Assembly (NCBI RefSeq): GCF_000297395.2
Contig: NZ_HF570108.1
Location: 1,682,125 to 1,746,124 of the forward strand
DNA length: 64,000 nt
Reading direction: 5' to 3'
From: Micromonospora lupini str. Lupac 08
GTDB taxonomy: Bacteria > Actinomycetota > Actinomycetes > Mycobacteriales > Micromonosporaceae
A model generated the notes under the pieces. That model was not told the origin of the DNA, did not search any database, and worked only from the letters and a program-made list of their open reading frames with translations. The translations under genes were made by a program, and so were the position numbers. Below, piece by piece: positions 48,001-54,176 of this stretch (within the stretch, counting starts at the first letter, position 1; the number at the start of each line of letters is the position of its first letter).

Positions 48001-49368
48001 GGGCAAGGGTCCCCGGATCGCAACAACACCACGGACCCAGTGGCCCGCATGTGGGCCATTCTTCAGGATATCGCTGCGGCGTGCGGGGAGATGGACGAGT
48101 GCAACGATCGTAACGGTGATCTCTACCTGGGCGTCCAGTACGACATAGACCAAGTCCTGCAAATGCGTCATAACAGCAACGGCTACACCTGGAACGGCTT
48201 GCTCCTGGAGATGGTCCAGAACGCCGCTGCCCTCTGTATCGGAAGTGGTCTGCGCGGCGGCTGTATGGGTCGTCAGTCACTGACTGGGTCGACTGGTGGT
48301 TGTCGGAGTTTCGATGCCGACACGCGCGTGTTGATGGCGGACGGGACCAGCAAACGCATCGCCGACGTGCGACCGGGCGACCTTGTGTGGGCCCTGGACC
48401 CGGAGACCGGCGAGGCGGGTGCCCGCATGGTCACCGATACCTGGGCTCATGAGGACATGCTCCACGAGTTCAGGGTCGGCGATGGCCTACTGACAACCAC
48501 TGCGGATCACTCATTCTGGAACGCAACGGATCGCGAGTGGCAGGAGTCCCAGTACCTCGACCCTGGTGACCGCCTTCTGTCGCTTGATGGGCGAACTGTT
48601 ACCGCCGGCGGGCTTGGGGATGCTTTCGTCGTTGGTCGAGCCTACAACCTCACGATCGCGCAACTGCACACGTACTATGTGCTCGCCGGCAACGTGCCGG
48701 TGCTCGTGCACAACGAAAGCGGTGAGCCATGCCTCTCCACAGCCATTAGTCGACAGAAGCAAGGGCGGCATGTTCAGGGGGACCCACTGCACAACGGCAC
48801 TGGCAAGAGCTATTTCAATAGCCAAGCTGACGCCCAAGGTGTGCTGGATGCCTATCACCGGGGTGACACAACGGTTTTGGGCCGAACGAGCAGTGGAAAC
48901 ATCGTTGTCCGCTACGACGGTGTCACCGGATACAATAACAATCCTGGTGCCGGCTTCCATGACCAGCCCACGAATGTTTTTATGATCAAGGGTACGAAAA
49001 GTCCTAGCGTTGTTCCGATCAGTCCGGGCTGGAGCCCTAAGGAGTTTGAGTTGGTGGAGCCTTCTCTGGAGCGTGAGAACAGGTTGGTGCTCGACGTCGT
49101 CCAGGCGGCGCTTGGGCTTATTTCGCCAGAGATTCTTGCCATCTCGGTCAAGGGGGATCCGAGTCGGATAGCCTTGTACGTCGCGGTCCGTGTGCGTAAT
49201 GCGCAAGTTGATGAGGATGTGGAGGATCTGGTTTTTGAGCTAGAGACACTTCAAAGTGGTCCAACTGCTATAGAGGTGTCCATTTTTGTGGGTGCGCCGA
49301 TCGGTGACTGGCCAGGAATTTCCGGTCGCAGTGTTTATTTGGCGAAAGCGTCAGAAAATCAAGGGTAG
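42058..49368 (+). CDS. RHS-repeat polymorphic toxin with HINT domain and fused immunity-like tail
   Basis: The protein of 2,436 residues has an N-terminal export segment (GTSAALALVVLSSMLTTLS at about 31-49). A long shell of YD/RHS repeats follows (for example RYDGLGRLRKVW, YDAAGRVAYTN and YRYDKAGNLECR). The RHS-associated core NVGARPYDPTIGKFAAVDPL lies at about 1840. A HINT autoprocessing domain runs from Cys2082 (CRSFDADTRVLMADG) to VLVHN at 2219. The toxin tip (about 2229-2326) has KQGRHVQGDP and PTNVFMIKGTKSPSVVP, close to polymorphic toxin type 50. A further 105 residues look like an immunity protein. ATG 42058 has GGAGG 6 bases upstream. The tip uses more A/T-ending codons than the shell. 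Confidence 0.9.
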   Translation: MSAAQSPVDPTWRAPRNLFWRPDSRLRSGTSAALALVVLSSMLTTLSQRAAVAAPARLGVSQPTAVSTKPVAARPRPADLSQGANRRPTEGIVWPTASVAEADVPATVLGRAAGSAKVPSASTRAGKLPVYVGQPVGGGDASRVAAQDPVSRARVEILDRGRVSAAWRDGLVVRVGRADGAAGRGSLSVGIDYSGFAAAFGADWSTRLRLVTLPECALTNPDRPECGSRPLASHNDVAHDRVTAEVPVPPSAHEVSTRSTAATTTLVALSAGASGSTGDYGATPLQASSSWTAGGSSGDFSWSYPVRVPPAVGPAPTVGLSYSSSAVDGRSDASNNQPSWMGEGFEYQPGFVERRYVPCYEDTAGGATNGDQLGDLCWGTENAVLSLNGRSTELVRDDATGVWRAKNDDASRIEKLTGASNGDDNGEHWKVTTADGVQYFFGLDDLPGQSAGTASTNTVRVYGNHTGEPCYNASFGSAHCNQAWRWNLDYVRDPHGGTISYWYSPESNKYAANLTDTDDVSYIRASNLTRIDYGTWDRSATDRSVTPTAQVFFFTDDRCTSNCATHDNEGLNWPDTPWDQECTGTSCPGLYSPTFWSSRRLSKITTRVTGVSGDVESWDFTHTFPPNGDKSRDGMWLESIRHTGYLGEKVTLPEVNFDFVQKANRVDRTNDGEPPMYWLRMSTIWTETGGKILITYSGPQCDSGGPMPSSPETNTLRCYPVLTEDRFTKQTKTAYWHKYVVEEVDEWDTSDRASTDVITRYEYLDGVAWHHNDDDGLTRDKFRTWADYRGYGRVRVRVGTDGNETLTQTRYYRGMDGDRLAPSGGTRNVTLPARDLNGDGDTADAADAPQVDDQDALAGEVREQTVYNGVDTDVVSTSVSEAWQSAPTATRDMGDTNSYARFSGVRTSWNAVRLDVGRGWRVSKKSRTFDGYGMETTATDFGDVARNDDDRCLKTSYARNTDSNLLVLASRSQTFAIACTATPASVDDVIGDIRTSYDQKAFGDTPIKGDMTKVENLKDWSPSAGTTWMTTASASYDPYGRVTESYDIRGNKTRKEYTPAIGGPLTSMKTINHLDWSNTENLSPAWGVTERKTDANGKITDLRYDGLGRLRKVWLPTRPMGSDPANPTSPSTEYTYTVRNSGGVNAIATTTLNSEGNYTTAYELFDSLLRPRQTQAPAPSGGGAVVTETVYDAAGRVAYTNANHHDPALTPSRNLRSLAAWEANSQNRSVYDRAGRTIASVLMSGGEEKWRTTTGYGGDRVYVTPPKGGTATTTISEARGNTIEVRQHDGRSVTGPFDASTYTYNRKSQLTGVRDAAGNAWSYQYNVQGQQEVTTDPDNGRTTTHYTEAGDIDYTIDARNQKLVYHYDSLGRKDAVYDTAVASENKLATWAYDPTGAKGRLASSSRWTDKGVNEYKVRVRGYSALYQSTGEDYVIPASETGLAGTYTFSRTYKPDGVTVATASYPNAGSLGAEQLTFTYDETTGLAERVETNWPNAGQYVTDTGWSAFAQPALVRFQQTAQNFLDQAWTYDDSTGRLKSATTMRQLAPQPLADLHYDYDEAGNVTRVADTPQGGTADVQCFGYDYARRLTSAWTPASGDCAAAPTVAGLGGPAPYWHSWAFGPVGQSNGNRVKETKYGTTTTESTYTYPATGAAQPHAVSQVVTTGTGAGTRNYRYDKAGNLECRPSSTAVNNTCPDGTGSQKLTWNSEGQLTTLTDGGKQHSYLYAADGGRLIARDPTGKTLYLPGTEIRWRSSDSVKTATRYYTHLGQVVAMRQPGTGVTWLMADHQGTQFMTVASGNQSVAWRRQTPYGGPRGTAPSAWPNQLGFVGGTIDGGSDLTGLINVGARPYDPTIGKFAAVDPLMDLAAPEHWNGYAYANNSPVTLSDPSGLSPEDAQWEEKHPGTHTSDNLGWDKYGCPDGDCSARDESGQPKRDRVFTGANGTTVTRDSLGNYYLDGYRLPPTTVDVVRLAAIVDKNRGEGQGSPDRNNTTDPVARMWAILQDIAAACGEMDECNDRNGDLYLGVQYDIDQVLQMRHNSNGYTWNGLLLEMVQNAAALCIGSGLRGGCMGRQSLTGSTGGCRSFDADTRVLMADGTSKRIADVRPGDLVWALDPETGEAGARMVTDTWAHEDMLHEFRVGDGLLTTTADHSFWNATDREWQESQYLDPGDRLLSLDGRTVTAGGLGDAFVVGRAYNLTIAQLHTYYVLAGNVPVLVHNESGEPCLSTAISRQKQGRHVQGDPLHNGTGKSYFNSQADAQGVLDAYHRGDTTVLGRTSSGNIVVRYDGVTGYNNNPGAGFHDQPTNVFMIKGTKSPSVVPISPGWSPKEFELVEPSLERENRLVLDVVQAALGLISPEILAISVKGDPSRIALYVAVRVRNAQVDEDVEDLVFELETLQSGPTAIEVSIFVGAPIGDWPGISGRSVYLAKASENQG
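49051..49368 (+). CDS. Probable immunity protein encoded in frame at the end of the RHS gene
   Basis: A strong ribosome-binding site, TAAGGAG (49038-49044), lies 6 bases before TTG 49051, with GTG 49054 next to it. Both are in the same frame as the RHS toxin. The resulting protein of about 105 residues (LVEPSLERENRLVLDVVQAA onward, ending VYLAKASENQG) is acidic and soluble and lacks toxin motifs. Immunity genes normally sit directly after the toxin. It could be made separately by internal initiation, or only as a C-terminal domain of the toxin. The immunity function is inferred from position and composition, not from a recognised family. Confidence 0.45.
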   Translation: MVEPSLERENRLVLDVVQAALGLISPEILAISVKGDPSRIALYVAVRVRNAQVDEDVEDLVFELETLQSGPTAIEVSIFVGAPIGDWPGISGRSVYLAKASENQG

Positions 49369-49799
49369 AAATTTCTGGGCGGTCTTGCGGGGCCACCTTT
49401 CGCTGACCGCCTGTGTGCCGCTTTCTGTTCGCGGTCCCTGAAATATGCTCCGGTTGCTGCCATGGCTGACGTCGTCCCATCAAATTCATACATATTGGCA
49501 CATGTGAGATCAGCCGCAGTCATGTGATGTGGCGGATGTCAGAGGCTATGCGTCGTAAGGGCTTTACTTCAGTGCTTGCCATGGCGATCGCACGCGGCCT
49601 GCCCTCGGCGCGCCACCCTGATTAACGGAAGCTGTGTGCTGAGGGTCAGCGACTTTTTTCGCCGCAGATCAGCCCTCCGGTCGCTATCACCGGCGGTCGC
49701 ACTCGGTAGCGGGTGGGTGTCGATGGACGCTCGGGTCGGCCCGGGATGCCATCACGGTTGCCCTCGTAAGGCGAGACGTATTCGAAGCGACGCACAGCA
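49369..49799. other. Region after the RHS gene; no gene supported
   Basis: This 431-base stretch is less GC-rich than the rest of the window, especially 49,370-49,580. It holds no convincing gene. A weak hairpin (GGCGGTC with GACCGCC, near 49379-49410) may end RHS transcription. Such low-GC tails often contain remnants of displaced toxin tips or immunity genes, but I could not recognise any. Confidence 0.45.
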
Positions 49800-50330
49800 C
49801 CAGCACCGCCACGCTCGCCTCGCCCAACACCGGCCCACTGGGCCAGGTCATCGGCGGGGAGGTGCGGGTGCTGCCCGCCCGGTGTGCCACCAGGCGGTGC
49901 CGCCCATCGACCCGGACCGGCTCGACGCGACCCAGGTGGCGCTGTGCGTAGTCACCCTGGACGACGACGGCCCGCTCCTGCGGGGCCTGGCCGACACCCA
50001 CCAGGGCCTGGTGGTCGCCGGCTTCGGGGTCGGGCACGTGCCCGCGACGCTGGCCCCAGTGCTCGGCAAGCTCGCCGGCCGGATGCCGGTGGTGCTCACC
50101 AGCCGCAGCGGCTCCGGCTCAGTGCTGCGCCACAAGTACGGGGCGGTCGGCTCGGAGACCGACCTGCAACGGCGGGGCTGCGGGACGGCGGGTTGCTCGG
50201 CCCGTACAAGGCCCAGGTGCTGCTGCGGCTGCTGCTGGCCGCCGGCGCGGACTCCGACGAGCTGACCGCCGCCCTGACCCGGCACGGTCGAGTCGCCGTC
50301 GTCGGGCCGCCTCTAGACTTCTGCGGGTGA
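49800..50330 (+). pseudogene. L-asparaginase C-terminal remnant with two frameshifts
   Basis: Three reading frames together restore the C-terminal half of a type I/II asparaginase. The first has TATLASPNTGPLGQVIGGEV. The second, after a shift near 49880, has IDPDRLDATQVALCVVTLDD and then GHVPATLAPVLGKLAGRMPV and VLTSRSGSGSVLRHKYG. The third, after a shift near 50175 in a G-run, has GLLGPYKAQVLLRLLLAAGA. The N-terminal half with the catalytic threonine is absent. The gene is therefore dead. It directly precedes the second DUF5522 copy. Confidence 0.85.
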
Positions 50331-50349
50331 CCCGGAAGGACCGCTGTTG

Positions 50350-50610
50350 GTGACTGGGGAGCGACGACCCCTGGCGGATCGGCCGCTCACCGAGCCGCAC
50401 CCGTCCCGGCTGCCGCCCGAGCACCCCGAACGGGCTCGGATCCTCGGCGCGCACGCCGCCGCGCTGGCCGCCGGGGAGGCCGGTTACCTCGACCCGGCGA
50501 CGGGGCTGTTCGTGCTCAGCGCCGGTTTCCTGGCCCGCCGTGGCACGTGCTGCGGACGCGGCTGCCGCCACTGCCCGTACGTGGACGATCCACCGACCGC
50601 AAAGGCGTAA
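50350..50610 (+). CDS. DUF5522 family protein, copy 2
   Basis: This copy of 86 residues differs from copy 1 by a few residues in the middle (EHPERARILGAH against ERPDRARILAAH) and by its last seven residues. The cysteine cluster TCCGRGCRHCPY is intact. Relative to copy 1, about 22 extra bases separate the shared TAGACT promoter from the coding body. The leaderless GTG at 50327 is therefore out of frame and soon meets a stop. Translation probably begins at GTG 50350, helped by GGAAGGA upstream, or at TTG 50347. Confidence 0.75.
   Translation: MTGERRPLADRPLTEPHPSRLPPEHPERARILGAHAAALAAGEAGYLDPATGLFVLSAGFLARRGTCCGRGCRHCPYVDDPPTAKA
50359..50589 (+). repeat. Direct repeat, right copy (DUF5522 gene body)
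   Basis: This is the right-hand partner of 37965-38195, with three visible substitutions in 231 bases. The two copies are in direct orientation and bracket the LamG and RHS genes and the asparaginase remnant. Confidence 0.95.
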
Positions 50611-50702
50611 ACGAGGACTTCCGCCCGACCCGGACACCCCGTACGGTTTCCGACGGACAACCGGCGGGCCCCTTCCGCCGTCGCTCGGTGAGAGGGTGGA
50701 GC

Positions 50703-51251
50703 GTGCGCGGGCGGATCGTGGTCGCCGGGCTGGCGGGCCTGCTGGTGAGCGGCTGTGCCGCCGAGGCCGAGCCGGTGGCGGTGCCGCCGCCGGCGCCGGT
50801 CGCCCTGGACGTGTCGGCGGCCTCCTCGGGAGGCGCCTGCCGGCTGCTGGACTTCGCGGTGATCGAACAGCTCGTCAAGGTGCGCTTCGACGTGGCGGCG
50901 GCCAGCGAGCGGGGTGACACGCACACGTGCGTGGTCCGGGCCGAGCGCGCGGCGCTGCCGGAGCTGATGCTCAGTGTGTCCGAGACCACAATCGACAAGG
51001 CGACCTTCGGCGCGGACGTGGTGCCCGACAGGGCGGCGAAGGTCACCGGCCTGGGTCAGCAGGCGTACCGGCGTACCACCGCAGCGGCCGGCGGGCACGG
51101 GCCGGTCGCCGAGGTCGGCTGGCTGGCCACCGACGGGCGCCTCGCCACGCTGGCCTGGACGGGCGCCCGGGACGCCGAGCGCGCGGCCGCCGAGAAGCTG
51201 GCCACGGACCTGGTCGCGCTGGCCAAGAAGGTGGACACCCGGGCGCTGTGA
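50703..51251 (+). CDS. Lipoprotein of unknown function
   Basis: The protein of 182 residues starts with a short lipoprotein signal (GRIVVAGLAGLLVSGCAAE) with the lipobox cysteine near residue 17. The mature part has a cysteine in GGACRLLD and another in DTHTCVVRAE, a spacing seen in DUF3558-type small lipoproteins of actinobacteria. It ends in a helical ATDLVALAKKVD segment. GTG 50703 has GGTGGAG upstream. It is convergent with the DtxR gene. Confidence 0.7.
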   Translation: MRGRIVVAGLAGLLVSGCAAEAEPVAVPPPAPVALDVSAASSGGACRLLDFAVIEQLVKVRFDVAAASERGDTHTCVVRAERAALPELMLSVSETTIDKATFGADVVPDRAAKVTGLGQQAYRRTTAAAGGHGPVAEVGWLATDGRLATLAWTGARDAERAAAEKLATDLVALAKKVDTRAL

Positions 51252-51261
51252 CGCCCGGGTG
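51236..51261. terminator. Bidirectional terminator at the lipoprotein/DtxR junction
   Basis: A perfect 10-bp stem (CACCCGGGCG with CGCCCGGGTG) has a 6-base loop that contains the stop codon of the lipoprotein gene. The gap between the convergent genes is only 19 bases, so the coding end is used as part of the hairpin. Confidence 0.7.
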
Positions 51262-51270
51262 CGCAGTGCG

Positions 51271-51960
51271 TCAGTTGGCGGCGACGAAGACCCGGGAGGC
51301 GACCTCGCGGGGCAGGCGCACCCGGTCACCGGAGCGGTCGATGGACACCCCGTCGCGCTCCTGGGCCACTGTCACCGTGGCGCCCGGGTCGACACCCGCG
51401 GCGTGCAGTTGCCGCAGCACGTCGGCGTCCTTCTGCACGCTCTCGCAGATCCGCCGCACCACTACCGACCCGGACAGGCCGGGGAAGGCCAGGTTGCGCT
51501 CGCCCTCGGCGGCCTCGGTGGTCTCGGCCTCGGCCGAGCCCAGCTCCTGAAGACCCGGGATCGGGTTGCCGTACGGAGAGCGGGTCGGCCGGTTGAGCAG
51601 GTCGTACACCCGCTTCTCCACCGCGTCGCTCATCACGTGCTCCCAGCGGCAGGCCTCCTCGTGGGCCTCCTCGTAGGGCATTCCGATGACGTTGACGAGC
51701 AGCAGTTCGGCGAGGCGGTGCTTGCGCATCACCGAGACGGCGCTGCCGCGGCCGAGCGCGGTGAGCGTCAGGTGCCTGTCGCCCTCGACGGTGAGGAGCC
51801 CGTCGCGCTCCATCCGGGCGACGGTCTGGCTCACGGTGGGGCCGCTCTGCTGCAGCCGTTCGGCGATCCGGGCACGCAGCGGCGGCACCCCCTCCTCTTC
51901 CAACTCGAGGATGGTGCGCAGGTACATCTCGGTCGTGTCGACCAGGTCGTGAGACTTCAT
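51271..51960 (-). CDS. Iron-dependent repressor of the DtxR/IdeR family
   Basis: The protein of 229 residues senses ferrous iron and represses iron-uptake genes. It begins SHDLVDTTEMYLRTILELEE, very close to IdeR. The HTH is RARIAERLQQSGPTVSQTVA. The primary metal ligands correspond to Met12, Cys104, Glu107 and His108 (EACRWEHVMS). The ancillary ligands His81, Glu85 and His100 are also present. A C-terminal SH3-like domain is present. ATG 51960 is chosen because the family begins there. In mycobacteria ideR is next to sigB; here the sigma factor gene is about 5 kb away. Confidence 0.93.
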   Translation of the reverse strand: MKSHDLVDTTEMYLRTILELEEEGVPPLRARIAERLQQSGPTVSQTVARMERDGLLTVEGDRHLTLTALGRGSAVSVMRKHRLAELLLVNVIGMPYEEAHEEACRWEHVMSDAVEKRVYDLLNRPTRSPYGNPIPGLQELGSAEAETTEAAEGERNLAFPGLSGSVVVRRICESVQKDADVLRQLHAAGVDPGATVTVAQERDGVSIDRSGDRVRLPREVASRVFVAAN

Positions 51961-52060
51961 AACGTCAGCGGCCCTCCGGTGCACGATGCTACCCCGCGGC
52001 GCGGCCGTCGACCGCCGCCGAATCGCGTGCTGCCGCCCCGGATGGTGTTGGATGGTCGCC

Positions 52061-52921
52061 ATGTCCGGTACCGAGGAGCTGCTTGTCGAGGCCGACCGGC
52101 TCGCCGCCGAACTCGACCACGCCGACCCGCCCACCCTGCTCGACGTCCGCTGGCGGCTCACCGGCCCGCCCGGCCACGACGACTACCTGGCCGGCCACCT
52201 GCCCGGCGCGGTCTTCGTCGACCTGGACACCGCGCTCTGCGGTCCCCCCGGGGCCGGCGGCCGGCACCCGCTGCCCGACCCGGGCGCGCTTCGGGTCGCG
52301 CTGCGGGCGGCAGGCGTCCGCTCCGGTCACCCCGTGGTGGTGTACGACGGCGGTGACGGCCTGGCCGCCGCGCGCGCCTGGTGGACGTTGCGCTGGGCCG
52401 GGCACCGTCCGGTGCGCCTGCTGCACGGTGGCTTCCCGGCCTGGGTCGCCGCCGGACGACAGGTCTCCACCACCGCGCCCGCCCCGGTCGACGGCGACGT
52501 CGAGGTGCGCCCCGGTGATCTGCCGGTGCTGGACGCCGGGCAGGCCGCCGCGCTGGCTGCCGCCGACGACGCCGTGCTGCTCGACGTGCGCGCGGCGCCC
52601 CGCTACGCCGGCGAGGTCGAGCCGATCGACCCGGTCGCCGGTCACGTCCCCGGCGCCGCCAACCTGCCCGCAGGCGAGTACGTGGGCGGCGACGGGCGCT
52701 TCCCGGCCGCCGACGTGCTGCGCGAGCGGTTCGCCGCGGTCGGCGCGACCGGGGCGCGGGCGGTCGGGGCGTACTGCGGCTCCGGGGTGACCGCCGCGCA
52801 GGCGGTCCTCGCGCTGCACCTGGCCGGCCGCACGGACGCCGCCCTCTACGTGGGTTCGTGGAGCAACTGGGTCGCCGACCCGGCCCGGCCGGTCGCCTCC
52901 GGGCCGACACCCGGGCGCTGA
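52061..52921 (+). CDS. Sulfurtransferase with two rhodanese domains
   Basis: The enzyme, of the thiosulfate/3-mercaptopyruvate sulfurtransferase type, has 286 residues in two rhodanese-like domains. The first (DVRWRLTG, then GHLPGAVFVDLDTAL) lacks a catalytic cysteine. The second (LLDVRAAPRYAGEVEPIDP, GHVPGAANLPA) has the active cysteine in GAYCGSGVTA at about residue 237. ATG 52061 is the likely start; ATG 52052 is also in frame. It diverges from the DtxR gene. Confidence 0.9.
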   Translation: MSGTEELLVEADRLAAELDHADPPTLLDVRWRLTGPPGHDDYLAGHLPGAVFVDLDTALCGPPGAGGRHPLPDPGALRVALRAAGVRSGHPVVVYDGGDGLAAARAWWTLRWAGHRPVRLLHGGFPAWVAAGRQVSTTAPAPVDGDVEVRPGDLPVLDAGQAAALAAADDAVLLDVRAAPRYAGEVEPIDPVAGHVPGAANLPAGEYVGGDGRFPAADVLRERFAAVGATGARAVGAYCGSGVTAAQAVLALHLAGRTDAALYVGSWSNWVADPARPVASGPTPGR

Positions 52922-52969
52922 CCAGCGCGTGCGGTGGGCCGACGACGGTCCTCGTGCGACGATGACCCC

Positions 52970-54151
52970 ATGTCCGACGACACGGTGGTGGTGTGGGACC
53001 CCTCGCTGCTCGCCTACAACATGGGTGACCATCCGCTGGACCCGGTCCGGGTGGAGCTGACCGTCGCGCTCGCCCGGGAGCTGGGCATCCTGGACCGTCC
53101 CGGCGTACGCGTGGTCACGCCGGAGCCCGCCGACGACGCCCTGCTGACCCGCGTGCACCACCCGGCCTACCTGGCCGCGGTGCGGGCCGCGCCGCGTGAC
53201 CCGCTGTTCGCCGGGTACGGGCTGGGCACCTCCGACAACCCGGTCTTCGAGGGGATGCACGAGTCGAGCGCCCTGATCACCGGCGCGACGGTGGCCGCCG
53301 CGGAGGCGGTGTGGCGTGGTGACGCCCTCCGGGCGGTGAACGTGGCCGGTGGGCTGCACCACGCGATGCCCGCCCGCGCGTCCGGCTTCTGCGTCTACAA
53401 CGACCCCGCCGTGGCCATCGCCCGCCTGCTCGACCTGGGCGCGGAGCGGATCGCGTACGTCGACGTGGACGTGCACCACGGCGACGGGGTGCAGGACGTC
53501 TTCTGGGACGACCCCCGGGTGCTCACGGTCAGCCTGCACGAGACGCCGCTCGCGCTCTTCCCCGGCACCGGCTTCCCGGACGAGACGGGCGGGCCGGGCG
53601 CGCAGGGCACCGCGGTGAACATGCCGCTGCCGCCGGGCGTCGACGACACCGGTTGGCAGCGGGCGTTCCACGCGATCGTGCCGTCGGTGCTGCGCGCGTT
53701 CCGGCCGCAGGTGCTGGTGAGCCAGTGCGGCGCGGACGGGCACCGGCTGGATCCCCTCGCCGACCTGAACCTGACGGTGGACGGGCAGCGCGCCACCTAT
53801 CTGGCGTTGCGGGCGCTCGCCGACGAGCTGTGCGAGGGCCGCTGGGTGGCCACCGGCGGCGGCGGGTACGCGCTTGTCGAGGTGGTGCCCCGCGCCTGGA
53901 GCCACCTGTTGGCCGTGGCGACCGGCGACCCGATCGACCCGGCGACGCTCACCCCGCCGGCCTGGCGGGAGCTGGCCGCGGCCCGTCGGCCGGGCCGTGA
54001 GATTCCGCTGCGGATGACCGACGACGCGGACCCGTCGTTCGAGCCGTGGCAGCCGACGGGCGAGCCGAACGCGGTGGACCGGGCGATCGCGGCGACCCGC
54101 AAGGCGGTCTTCCCGCTGCTCGGGCTCGACCCGCACGACCCCCGGGACTGA
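52970..54151 (+). CDS. acuC: AcuC-like lysine deacylase (class I HDAC fold)
   Basis: AcuC removes acetyl groups from lysines of proteins such as acetyl-CoA synthetase, with a zinc ion. The histone-deacetylase motifs are in order: LHHAMPARASGFCVYNDP with the paired histidines, DVDVHHGDGVQDVF, then SLHETPLALFPGTG and CGADGHRLDPLADL, and the late catalytic tyrosine in GGGGYA. The length is 393 residues. ATG 52970 gives the usual start SDDTVVVWDPSLLAYNMGDH. An acyltransferase gene begins 25 bases downstream, so writer and eraser are made together. Confidence 0.93.
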   Translation: MSDDTVVVWDPSLLAYNMGDHPLDPVRVELTVALARELGILDRPGVRVVTPEPADDALLTRVHHPAYLAAVRAAPRDPLFAGYGLGTSDNPVFEGMHESSALITGATVAAAEAVWRGDALRAVNVAGGLHHAMPARASGFCVYNDPAVAIARLLDLGAERIAYVDVDVHHGDGVQDVFWDDPRVLTVSLHETPLALFPGTGFPDETGGPGAQGTAVNMPLPPGVDDTGWQRAFHAIVPSVLRAFRPQVLVSQCGADGHRLDPLADLNLTVDGQRATYLALRALADELCEGRWVATGGGGYALVEVVPRAWSHLLAVATGDPIDPATLTPPAWRELAAARRPGREIPLRMTDDADPSFEPWQPTGEPNAVDRAIAATRKAVFPLLGLDPHDPRD

Positions 54152-54176
54152 GCCGGGGCGGGGGAGGGTCACGCCC

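Noticed and set aside
48301..48714. HINT domain as a protein-splicing intein
   Set aside because: There is no Cys/Ser/Thr after the terminal His-Asn (Glu follows) and no extein continuation of one host protein; it is the autoprocessing type found in polymorphic toxins.
37956..50610. Island as an integrative element with attachment sites
   Set aside because: No integrase, recombinase, transposase or tRNA gene is present; the repeats are gene bodies, so homologous duplication is the simpler view.
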